Below, piece after piece: positions 30,802-40,562 of a stretch of 64,000 nt of DNA (position 1 is the first letter of the stretch; each line of letters begins with the position of its first letter). Under the pieces are notes generated by a model. The model saw only the letters and a program-made list of their open reading frames with translations. It did no database searches and was not told the origin of the DNA. A program made the translations under genes and the position numbers. Source of the stretch: Acidimicrobiaceae bacterium (GTDB lineage: Bacteria; Actinomycetota; Acidimicrobiia; Acidimicrobiales; RAAP-2); the NCBI GenBank assembly GCA_947456245.1, contig CANGPS010000005.1:1-64000 (forward strand). Reading direction: 5' to 3'.

Positions 30802-32805
30802 ATGGCTGAGCACGTGGGTGGAGTGGAGAACGGTGCCGAATGGGAGGACCTGGCGGTCCGCACCATCAGAGCGTTGGCGATGGATGCGGTCCGCAAGGCG
30901 AGCTCAGGGCATCCCGGCACCGCCATGGCGCTCGCTCCCCTTGCGCACGTCCTGTTCGGCCGGGTCATGGACTTCGACCCGTCTGACCCCACCTGGGCTG
31001 ATCGTGACCGCTTCGTGCTCTCCGCCGGCCACGCGTCGATCCTGCTCTACTCGATGCTCCACCTGACCGGCTACGACCTGTCGCTCGAGGATCTCGAGGC
31101 CTTTCGCCAGCTCGGAAGCCGCACGCCGGGCCATCCCGAGGTGGGCATGACTCCGGGCGTCGAGGTCACCACGGGACCGCTCGGCCAGGGCTTGGCCAAT
31201 GCGGTGGGCCTGGCGATCGCCGAGCGCCAGCTGCGAGCACAATACGGCGAGGACCTCTGCTCGCACCGGACCTGGGTCGTCGCCGGTGACGGCTGCCTCG
31301 AGGAGGGCATCAGCCACGAAGCCGCGTCGCTGGCAGGCCATCTCGGCCTCGGTCGCCTGGTGTGCATCTACGACGACAACCACATCACGATCGACGGCCC
31401 GACCGAGCTGGCGCTCTCCGATGATGCCGCCGAGCGCTTCCGGGCCTATGGATGGCAGGTCATCGAGCTCGGTGAGGTTGCAAACGACCTCGACGCCATC
31501 GAGGAGGGTCTGCGCCAGGCCATGGCGGAGGAGGATCGACCCTCGCTGGTGATCCTGCGCTCCCACATCGGGTTCCCGTCGCCTGCGTTCACAGACTCAC
31601 CCCTCGCGCACGGCAACCCGTTCCCTCCTGAGGAGATCGCGATCACCAAGGAGCTCATGGGCCTGGATCCGGAGCGATCCTTCGTCGTCCCTTCGGACGT
31701 GCTCGAGGGCTATCGCACGGCCACGCAACGTGGACGTGACGCCCACGAGGCGTGGCGAGCGCGGCGTGATGCCGCCGGCGAGACCGGCTCGGCGTTCACC
31801 GAGCAGATGGCCGGCGACCTCTCCGCCGCCATCTCGGCCCCGCTGACCTCCTTCGAGACCGGGTCGTCGATCGCCACGCGCCGATCCTTCGCCGCCTGCC
31901 TCGCCGACACCGCCCCGTTGCTTCCCGGACTCGTGTCGGGCTCTGCCGATCTCACGGAGAACACCGGAACCGACCTGCCGGCCGGCCTCGCCCAGTCCAT
32001 GGCCGACCCGTCTGGTCGGCAGGTCTACTTCGGGATCCGTGAGCACGCGATGGCCGCCGCCATGACCGGCATGGCCCTCCACGGCGGGATCCTGCCGATC
32101 GGGGGCACATTCTTCGTGTTCTCCGACTACATGCGGGGGGCGATCCGGGTGGCGGCGATCTCGGACGCCAAGGTGATCTACGTGTTCACCCATGACTCGA
32201 TCGGAGTCGGCGAGGACGGCCCGACGCACCAGCCGATCGAGCAGATCGCCTCACTCCGGGCGATGCCGGGCCTGAGCGTCGTCCGCCCTGCCGACGCCAA
32301 CGAGTGCGCCGTCGCCTGGCGCGCCGCGCTCGAGGCTGACGGCCCTGTCGCCCTGATCCTGAGCCGCCAGAACCTCCCGGTGCTCGCCGAGACGGCGGCG
32401 CTCGCTCCCGAAGGCCTGCCTGACGGCGGATACGTCCTCGCCGAGCTGGGCGACGGTGATCTCGCCCTGACGATCGTCAGCACGGGTAGCGAGGTCAGCA
32501 TTGCTCTCGAGGCAGCCGGCGTGCTGTCGGCTGAGGGGATCACGACGCGTGTGGTGTCGATGCCCTGCATGGAGTGGTTCGTCGCACAGAGTCCGTCGGA
32601 TCAGGAGTCGATCCTCCCTTCGGGAGTGCCGACCCTCTCGGTCGAAGCCGGAACCACCTTCGGCTGGGGCGGCCTCGCTGATCGATCCCTCGGGATCGAC
32701 CGGTTCGGGGCGAGCGCTCCGGGACCCGAGGTCTTCGCCTACCTCGGCGTGACGGTCGATGGTGTCGTTACCGAGGCGCGGGCGCTGCTTGCTGAACTCG
32801 CCTGA
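30802..32805 (+). CDS. tkt: Transketolase
   Basis: A 667-residue thiamine-diphosphate enzyme of the pentose phosphate pathway, moving two-carbon units between sugar phosphates. The ThDP/Mg motif is GDGCLEEGISHEAASLAGH with IYDDNHITIDG; other signatures are SAGHASILLYSMLH, GHPEVGMTPGVEVTTGPLGQG and the second-domain motif DSIGVGEDGPTHQPIEQIAS. Length and domain order (PP, Pyr, C-terminal) are normal. It begins 7 bases after the -10 element, without a ribosome site, and is divergent from the thioesterase gene. Confidence 0.95.
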   Translation: MAEHVGGVENGAEWEDLAVRTIRALAMDAVRKASSGHPGTAMALAPLAHVLFGRVMDFDPSDPTWADRDRFVLSAGHASILLYSMLHLTGYDLSLEDLEAFRQLGSRTPGHPEVGMTPGVEVTTGPLGQGLANAVGLAIAERQLRAQYGEDLCSHRTWVVAGDGCLEEGISHEAASLAGHLGLGRLVCIYDDNHITIDGPTELALSDDAAERFRAYGWQVIELGEVANDLDAIEEGLRQAMAEEDRPSLVILRSHIGFPSPAFTDSPLAHGNPFPPEEIAITKELMGLDPERSFVVPSDVLEGYRTATQRGRDAHEAWRARRDAAGETGSAFTEQMAGDLSAAISAPLTSFETGSSIATRRSFAACLADTAPLLPGLVSGSADLTENTGTDLPAGLAQSMADPSGRQVYFGIREHAMAAAMTGMALHGGILPIGGTFFVFSDYMRGAIRVAAISDAKVIYVFTHDSIGVGEDGPTHQPIEQIASLRAMPGLSVVRPADANECAVAWRAALEADGPVALILSRQNLPVLAETAALAPEGLPDGGYVLAELGDGDLALTIVSTGSEVSIALEAAGVLSAEGITTRVVSMPCMEWFVAQSPSDQESILPSGVPTLSVEAGTTFGWGGLADRSLGIDRFGASAPGPEVFAYLGVTVDGVVTEARALLAELA

Positions 32806-32884
32806 TGACAGCCCCGGCCGTCGGGTCAGCAGTGACGCTCCTGCACGACGATCGAGGTGACGTGCCTACGATCGTTCAGGCGCG

Positions 32885-35179
32885 ATGCGGTCAGCGCCCA
32901 GCGGGGAGGCTCAGGTGGTAGGCGAAGGTGTGCAGGCGCTGATCGATGAGCCTCGGGGCGCGCTGTTCGAACGGGCGAGCGCTATCCGTGATGCAACCAC
33001 CGGCAGGCGGCTCACGTACTCGCCAAAGGTGTTCATCCCACTCACGATGCTGTGCCGTGATCGCTGCGGCTACTGCACCTTCGCCAAGGCGCCCGCACGC
33101 CTCGACAGCCCCTACCTGTCGATCGAGCAGGTCGTCGAGATCGCTGCTGCTGGGGCACTCCAGGGCTGCACCGAAGCCCTGATCACCCTCGGGGAGCGAC
33201 CGGAGCTCCGCTACGAGGTGGCTGCCGACTGGCTGGAACAGCACGGCTACGGATCGACAGTCGACTACGTGGCCGCGGCCGCCAAGGCGGTGCTCGAAGA
33301 GACGGGTCTGCTGCCCCATCTCAACGCTGGAGCGCTGCACCTCGACGAGCTCGCCGACCTCCGCCCGGTCTCGGCGAGTCAGGGCATGATGCTCGAGAGC
33401 CTTAATCCGGACCTGGCCGCCCATCGCCTCGCGCCGGATAAGGCGCCAGAGCGCCGGCTCGAGACGCTCGAAGCCGCCGGTCGGCTTTCCATCCCGTTCA
33501 CGTCCGGGCTGTTGGTTGGGATCGGGGAATCGCAGCTCGACAGGCTCGAGGCGCTCGAGGCGATCGCTGCGTCACACCTCGAGCACGGTCACGTCCAAGA
33601 GGTCATCATCCAGAACTTCCTGCCCAAGCCGGGGACGCTGATGGCGCTGCATCCGGCTGCACCGATCGACGAGCTGCTCTGGACGATCGCTGCGGCCAGG
33701 ATCATGCTTCCTCCGAGCATTCACGTGCAGGCTCCGCCGAACCTCGTCGATGATCCGGCGACGCTGATCGCGGCCGGGATCGATGACTTCGGCGGCATCT
33801 CGCCGGTGACCATCGATCATGTCAACCCCGAGCGGGAGTGGCCGGAGGTGGACCGACTCACCGATGCGGCGGCTCAGGCTGGCTTCTCCCTGGCCCCGAG
33901 GCTCACGGCGTATCCCGAGTTCGTGGCTGATCCCGGTCGGTGGTTCGACCCCGCTCTCGTGACCCCCGTCCGGGTCCTCTCCGATGCAAGCGGCCTGGCG
34001 CGAGACTCCCGATGGGTCTCCGGCGGAGACGAGGTGCCGCCCTCGATGCCATCGGCCACCCCCACCGCCGGTGATGGCCGGATCGCGGAGATCGTGGAGG
34101 GCTTCGGCGCAGGACAGGAGCTTGGCGTCGATGAGATCGAGGTGCTCTTCGGAGCGCGCGGCGGTGATGTCCGGTTGATCTGCGACGTCGCCGACGACCT
34201 GCGTCGGTCGACGGTCGGCGACGATGTCACCTATGTGATCAACCGCAACATCAACTACACGAACGTCTGCACGTTCAAGTGCAAGTTCTGCGCCTTCTCG
34301 AAGGGTCCGCTGTCGTTGAATCTGCGGGGCGATCCCTACCTCCTCGACCTCGACGAGGTCACACGCCGGGTCGCCGAGGCGGAAGCCGAGGGCGCTACCG
34401 AGGTGTGCCTGCAGGGTGGGATCCATCCGTCCTTCGACGGCGATTACTACCTCGACGTCATCGACGCCGTCCACAAGGGATCGGACAAGATCCACATCCA
34501 TGCCTTCAGCGCACTCGAGGTGTTCGAGGGGGCGAGGCGCTCTGAGATGTCGCTCGCGGACTACCTCATCGCGCTCCGGGATCGTGGCCTCAAGACGCTT
34601 CCCGGCACCGCAGCGGAGATCCTCGATGACGAGGTTCGGGCGATCATCTGTCCTGACAAGGTGAACACCGAGCAGTGGCTCGAGGTCCATGAGACCGCGC
34701 ACCAGGTGGGGCTGAACTCGAACGTCACCATCATGTTCGGCAGCGTCGAGGCTCCTCGGTCGTGGGCTCGGCACATGGTGCGGACCCGAGAGGTCCAGAA
34801 GAGGACCGGAGGCTTCACCGAGTTCGTCCCGCTGCCCTTCGTGCACATGGCTACGCCGGTGTTCCTCCGAGGGATGGCCCGCAAGGGCCCCACCTGGCGC
34901 GAGGCGTTGCTGATGCACGCGATCGGCCGACTGGCCTATCGAGGGGCCATCGACAACGTCCAGGTGAGCTGGGTCAAGATGGGGGTCGAGGGCTCGGCGC
35001 AGGTCCTTGGGGCCGGGGCTAACGACCTCGGTGGGACGTTGATGGACGAGAACATCTCACGCGCCGCAGGTGCCTCGCACGGCCAGCGGATGGAGACCGA
35101 GGATCTCGAGGCCATCGTGGCGCCGCTCGGACGCCCACTGGTCCAGAGGACGACGCTCTACGGGGTCCCCACAGCGTGA
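32885..35179 (+). CDS. fbiC: FO synthase FbiC (CofG-CofH fusion)
   Basis: A 764-residue protein with two radical-SAM domains that makes the 7,8-didemethyl-8-hydroxy-5-deazariboflavin core of coenzyme F420. The N-terminal CofG half carries C-x3-C-x2-C at Cys57, Cys61, Cys64 (CRDRCGYC); the C-terminal CofH half carries Cys462, Cys466, Cys469 (CTFKCKFC), with EVCLQGGIHP and GTAAEILDDEVR as CofH signatures. Mycobacterial FbiC is about 850 residues. TACGAT at 32867-32872 may be its -10 element. The stop overlaps the next gene by four bases. Confidence 0.93.
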   Translation: MRSAPSGEAQVVGEGVQALIDEPRGALFERASAIRDATTGRRLTYSPKVFIPLTMLCRDRCGYCTFAKAPARLDSPYLSIEQVVEIAAAGALQGCTEALITLGERPELRYEVAADWLEQHGYGSTVDYVAAAAKAVLEETGLLPHLNAGALHLDELADLRPVSASQGMMLESLNPDLAAHRLAPDKAPERRLETLEAAGRLSIPFTSGLLVGIGESQLDRLEALEAIAASHLEHGHVQEVIIQNFLPKPGTLMALHPAAPIDELLWTIAAARIMLPPSIHVQAPPNLVDDPATLIAAGIDDFGGISPVTIDHVNPEREWPEVDRLTDAAAQAGFSLAPRLTAYPEFVADPGRWFDPALVTPVRVLSDASGLARDSRWVSGGDEVPPSMPSATPTAGDGRIAEIVEGFGAGQELGVDEIEVLFGARGGDVRLICDVADDLRRSTVGDDVTYVINRNINYTNVCTFKCKFCAFSKGPLSLNLRGDPYLLDLDEVTRRVAEAEAEGATEVCLQGGIHPSFDGDYYLDVIDAVHKGSDKIHIHAFSALEVFEGARRSEMSLADYLIALRDRGLKTLPGTAAEILDDEVRAIICPDKVNTEQWLEVHETAHQVGLNSNVTIMFGSVEAPRSWARHMVRTREVQKRTGGFTEFVPLPFVHMATPVFLRGMARKGPTWREALLMHAIGRLAYRGAIDNVQVSWVKMGVEGSAQVLGAGANDLGGTLMDENISRAAGASHGQRMETEDLEAIVAPLGRPLVQRTTLYGVPTA

Positions 35180-36213
35180 GCGCCTCGGGTTCGGACGCCG
35201 AGGTCTGGCGGTCCCTGCTCGACCAGGTCCCCAGCGCCAAGGAGCTGACCAGCAGCCAAGCCACGATCGTCCGCTCCCTGCTCGAGACCGTCGGCGTGCT
35301 GGCTCGACGCAGCTCGCACACGCTGGACCTCAAGATCGCCGACGCGGCGCTGGCGGAGATGGCCGAGGCCTTCAGCATCTTCGGCCCCTATCGCGAGGCG
35401 AGGAAGATCACGATGTTCGGCTCCGCCCGGACCCAGGCCGACGACCCTGTGTACGTTCTGGCTCGAGACCTCGCCGAGCGGCTTGCGGATGACGGCTGGA
35501 TGGTCGTCACGGGCGCAGGGCCGGGCATCATGCAAGCTGGCACCGAGGGTGCCGGACGAGAGCGCTCGTTCGGCGTCAACATCAAGCTGCCGATGGAGCA
35601 GGGCGCCAACCCGATCATCGCCGAGGACTCGAAGCTCGTCGAGATGCGCTACTTCTTCACCCGAAAGCTGATCCTGGTGAAGGAGTCCGATGCCTACGCG
35701 ATCCTCCCCGGTGGCTTCGGCACGCTGGACGAGGCCTTCGAGCTGCTCACGCTGCTCCAGACGGGCAAGGCGCAGCCGGCGCCGGTGATCCTGGTCGAGA
35801 CGCCGGGAGGCAGCTACTGGCACCGGTGGCAGGAGTTCATCGACGCCGAGGCGATCTCGGCGGGCTACGTCTCGCACGAGGACGCCGACTTCTACTCGGT
35901 GGTCAACACCGTGGACGAGGCGGTCGACGTCATCGAGGGCTTCTATCGGGTGTACCACTCGAGCCGGATGGTCGGCGACCTGCTCGTCATGCGGCTCAAG
36001 CTCGCTCCCTCGGCGGCGGAGCTCGAGGACCTCAACCTGCGCTTCGCCGACATCGTCGTCGAGGGGAGGATCCGATCAGTGGAGCCGCTGGCTCCAGAGG
36101 TGGCTGGCGAGGATCACCTCGATCTCCCCCGGATCGCCCTGCGGTTCAACCGCCTCCACTACGGCCGGCTCCGACAGCTGATCGACGCCCTCAATCGGTG
36201 CACCGGCTCCTGA
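35176..36213 (+). CDS. LOG-family (lysine-decarboxylase-like fold) protein with C-terminal extension
   Basis: A 345-residue protein with a Rossmann-type LOG domain; LOG enzymes release cytokinin-like bases from nucleotide monophosphates. Signatures: FGSARTQADDPVY, TGAGPGIMQAGTEGA and PGGFGTLDEAFELLTLLQTGK. An N-terminal helical segment (about 55 residues) and a C-terminal part of about 100 residues flank the core; standard LOG proteins are about 190 residues. Start GTG 35176 overlaps the fbiC stop (GTGA), so the gene is coupled to F420 synthesis. The role there is unknown. Confidence 0.8.
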   Translation: MSASGSDAEVWRSLLDQVPSAKELTSSQATIVRSLLETVGVLARRSSHTLDLKIADAALAEMAEAFSIFGPYREARKITMFGSARTQADDPVYVLARDLAERLADDGWMVVTGAGPGIMQAGTEGAGRERSFGVNIKLPMEQGANPIIAEDSKLVEMRYFFTRKLILVKESDAYAILPGGFGTLDEAFELLTLLQTGKAQPAPVILVETPGGSYWHRWQEFIDAEAISAGYVSHEDADFYSVVNTVDEAVDVIEGFYRVYHSSRMVGDLLVMRLKLAPSAAELEDLNLRFADIVVEGRIRSVEPLAPEVAGEDHLDLPRIALRFNRLHYGRLRQLIDALNRCTGS

Positions 36214-36217
36214 GCGC

Positions 36218-36445
36218 TCAGCAGTCGTCCTGATCTGCGGCGCCGTTGATCCCACCGAGGAGCATCGATGCCTTCTCGACGCTCCGTCGGGCACGGGTCA
36301 CGACCCGCTCGGTCCGGGCGGCGTCTGAGGTCTTTGGATCCTCATCGGACATGGCCTCACCCAGGAGCTCGAGCGCGAGGTCGGCGAGCTGCTCCGCGAG
36401 ATCGTCGAGCCGCCCAGCCAGCGACCCGATCTGCTCGTCCCTCAC
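36218..36445 (-). CDS. Small helical protein, 75 aa, coupled to acyl-CoA ligase
   Basis: An unknown 75-residue protein. GTG 36445 overlaps the stop codon of the acyl-CoA ligase (GTGA), the same coupling as elsewhere in this window, which is the main support. The sequence is two amphipathic helices (LAGRLDDLAEQLADLALELL and SVEKASMLLG) separated by an acidic loop (AMSDEDPKTSD), ending in DQDDC. It ends five bases from the convergent LOG-like gene. A longer in-frame version upstream is antisense-free but overlaps the ligase and lacks support. Confidence 0.6.
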   Translation of the reverse strand: MRDEQIGSLAGRLDDLAEQLADLALELLGEAMSDEDPKTSDAARTERVVTRARRSVEKASMLLGGINGAADQDDC

Positions 36446-38067
36446 GATGCGGGGCCGACGACCTCGACGTCGAGCGCTCCCTCGGCATACTGCGCTCTCA
36501 GCACCTTCTTGTCGAACTTCCCCACCGAGGTCTTCGGCACCTCGCTGATGAACGTCCAGCGCTCGGGCAGCCACCACTTGGCCACGCGGCTGCCCAGGAA
36601 GTCGAGCAGCGCCTCGGACGTGACCGTGGCACCAGGGCGCGGCACCACGCAGGCCAGCGGTCGCTCGTCCCACCGGTCGTCGGGAACGGCGACGACGGCG
36701 GCCTCGAACACGTCAGGATGGGCCATGATCTCGTCCTCGAGCTCCAAGCTCGAGATCCATTCGCCGCCAGACTTGATGACGTCCTTGGATCGGTCGGCGA
36801 TCACCATGAAGCCCTCAGGGTCGAGGCTCCCGACGTCCCCGGTCCTCAGCCAGCCGTCATGGAACTTCTCGGGGTCGTCGTCAAGGTAGTACGAGGCGGT
36901 GATCCAGGGCCCGGAGATCTCGAACTCGCCCACAGACTCGCCATCGTTGGGCAGCACCGAGCCGTCATCGGCCACCACCCGGACCTTGACCCCAGCCAGC
37001 ACCCGTCCCGCCTTCACCCGGTAGTCCATGGCGTGGGCGGGATCCGACCTCGACGGCGGGTGGCTCACTGCGGCCAGCGGGCTCGTCTCCGTCATGCCCC
37101 ATCCCTGGATGATGTTGACCCCGAAGAGCCCCTCGAAGGACTCCATGAGGGTGCGCGGGACGGCGGAGCCTCCGGCGGTCACCATGCGGAGCGAGCTCAT
37201 GTCGACCGGATCCTCGGTGGCGACGGCGAGGAGGTCGTTCCAGACCGTCGGCACGCCGCAGGCCAGCGTCGGCCGCGTCTCGGGGATGATCCGAGACAGC
37301 GCCTTTCCCATCAGGTGCTGCTGGGGCAGGACGATGTCGCAGCCCGACATCCACGCCGCATAGGGGGTCCCCCACGCGTTGGCGTGAAACATCGGGACGA
37401 TCACGAGGATCCGGTCGCTCTCGCCCATGCCGATCGAGTTGGCCGAGGTCTCAGCCATCGAGTGCAGGTAAGTCGAACGATGCGAGTAGACCACACCCTT
37501 CGGGTTCCCGGTGGTGCCGCTCGTGTAGCACATCGCTGCGGCGGCGTTCTCGGGAAGGACGGGCCACTGCGTCACAGGCTCGGCTCCGGCCACGAGCTCC
37601 TCGTATCGCAGGACGTCACCGAGCGCACTGGCATCGCCGTCACCCACCACGATGAAGGTCTCGACCGTGCGGAGGTCGTCCACGACCCGAGCCAGCAGCG
37701 GGATGAGGACGTCGTCGACGATGACGACCTTGTCCTCGGCGTGGTTGATCACGTAGCTGAGCTGCTCGGGGAACAGGCGGATGTTCAAGGTGTGGAGTAC
37801 CGCACCCATGGAAGGCACGGCGAGGTAGGCCTCCATGTGCGCCTGGTTGTTCCAGAGGAACGTCCCCACCCGATCGCCGTCTGCGACGCCGAGCGACCGC
37901 AGCGCGCCGGCGAGCCGCTCTGCTCGTGCGCCGACCTCGGCGAAGGTGGCCTCGCGGTATCCGTCTTCGAGGACCGTGATCACCTTCGACTGCGCATGGA
38001 CTGACTGTCCAAAGGTCAGGATGTCGCTGATCAGCAGCGGCGTCTCCTGCATGGTGCTCTCGAGCAT
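36442..38067 (-). CDS. Fatty-acyl-CoA synthetase (AMP-binding)
   Basis: A 541-residue ANL-family adenylate-forming enzyme that activates fatty acids to acyl-CoA. The P-loop-like motif [16 protein letters not shown], the aromatic core [19 protein letters not shown], and the hinge YLRTGD-like stretch ([14 protein letters not shown]), then the catalytic Lys motif [10 protein letters not shown] near the end are all present, so it should be active. ATG 38067 is preceded by GAGGGGGAG; upstream frame is unsupported. Specificity for chain length cannot be read. A small helical protein follows by a 4-base overlap. Confidence 0.88.
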   Translation of the reverse strand: MLESTMQETPLLISDILTFGQSVHAQSKVITVLEDGYREATFAEVGARAERLAGALRSLGVADGDRVGTFLWNNQAHMEAYLAVPSMGAVLHTLNIRLFPEQLSYVINHAEDKVVIVDDVLIPLLARVVDDLRTVETFIVVGDGDASALGDVLRYEELVAGAEPVTQWPVLPENAAAAMCYTSGTTGNPKGVVYSHRSTYLHSMAETSANSIGMGESDRILVIVPMFHANAWGTPYAAWMSGCDIVLPQQHLMGKALSRIIPETRPTLACGVPTVWNDLLAVATEDPVDMSSLRMVTAGGSAVPRTLMESFEGLFGVNIIQGWGMTETSPLAAVSHPPSRSDPAHAMDYRVKAGRVLAGVKVRVVADDGSVLPNDGESVGEFEISGPWITASYYLDDDPEKFHDGWLRTGDVGSLDPEGFMVIADRSKDVIKSGGEWISSLELEDEIMAHPDVFEAAVVAVPDDRWDERPLACVVPRPGATVTSEALLDFLGSRVAKWWLPERWTFISEVPKTSVGKFDKKVLRAQYAEGALDVEVVGPAS

Positions 38068-38152
38068 CTCGGCTCCCCCTCTGTGGTCGAACGTGGCGTC
38101 CGACGCCCGATCGTATCGGTCGCACCCTTCGCGGAGCGACCGTTGTCCCATC

Positions 38153-39022
38153 ATGTTCTCCGCTCGTCTCCGCTGGGTGATCGTCACCGTGATGGCGATC
38201 GGGATGGCCCCCGTGCTGGCGGTCGCCCTCGTGTGCGCGGTGGTGGTCGGCATCGAGTCGCCTGATGCCACGGGGTCTCCTCCCGGCGGTCAGGTCGCAG
38301 GCCGTCTCGCAGTGCCGCCGCGATGGGCCCAGATCGAGATCGCGGCGGCGAGCACGTGTCCGGGCCTCTCGTGGTCGATCCTCGGATCGCTCGGTTGGCT
38401 CGCCTCCCGGACCGCTCGTCTGCCCCACGGGCATCCCCCGCCCTGGTGGGGATGGGATGGCGGCGTCTTCGGTGTCGTCGTGGGAGACGGCAGGGTCCCC
38501 ATCGACCGCTTGGCTGCGGCCACGAGGGCGTCGTCGGCCGTCTGTGCGGCAGAGGCCTCCGGAGGGTCGCTGACCGCTGGTCTGGTCGAGCTCACCGGTG
38601 GCGGCTCTTGGGCTCTGGAGGTCGAGGTGCTGGCGGCGAGCCTCAGGGATGCCCCCGCTCTCCTCGAAGTGGATGCAGTGGCCATCGACTTCGCCGTGCA
38701 CGCACTGGGGACGCCCTACGCATGGGGTGGGAACGGCCCGGGCACCTACGACTGCTCAGGCCTGATCGTGGCGGCAGAGCGTTCGGCCGGACGCACGGTG
38801 CCGAGGACGGCCCAGGCGCAGCACGACGCGTCGAGACTCGAACCACCCCCAGGACAGCCTGGCGACCTGGCCTTCTTCGGAGGAGGCCCCTCTGACATCG
38901 GACACGTCGGCCTCATCATCGGTGCCGGGCTCATGATCGATGCTCCCCACACCGGGGCCGTGGTCAGGATCGAGTCCTATGGCTGGGACGAGCTCGTCGA
39001 CGAGGGGGCGTTGCGCGGTTGA
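38153..39022 (+). CDS. NlpC/P60 (C40) peptidoglycan peptidase, membrane anchored
   Basis: A 289-residue protein with an N-terminal TM/signal anchor (WVIVTVMAIGMAPVLAVALVCAVVVG, residues 7-33) and a C-terminal NlpC/P60 domain that cuts the peptide stems of peptidoglycan. Catalytic Cys is in TYDCSGLI, His in GHVGLIIG, and the third residue is in the MIDAPHTG stretch. The middle (about residues 45-175) is a poorly conserved Gly/Ala/Trp-rich region of unknown fold. ATG 38153; no clear ribosome site or hexamer. It is convergent with gltD, two bases apart. Confidence 0.8.
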   Translation: MFSARLRWVIVTVMAIGMAPVLAVALVCAVVVGIESPDATGSPPGGQVAGRLAVPPRWAQIEIAAASTCPGLSWSILGSLGWLASRTARLPHGHPPPWWGWDGGVFGVVVGDGRVPIDRLAAATRASSAVCAAEASGGSLTAGLVELTGGGSWALEVEVLAASLRDAPALLEVDAVAIDFAVHALGTPYAWGGNGPGTYDCSGLIVAAERSAGRTVPRTAQAQHDASRLEPPPGQPGDLAFFGGGPSDIGHVGLIIGAGLMIDAPHTGAVVRIESYGWDELVDEGALRG

Positions 39023-39023
39023 C

Positions 39024-40554
<1,531 letters not shown>

Positions 40555-40562
<8 letters not shown>

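Noticed and set aside
36268-38004. 578-residue open frame on the plus strand
   Set aside because: Antisense to the acyl-CoA ligase, whose motifs are intact.
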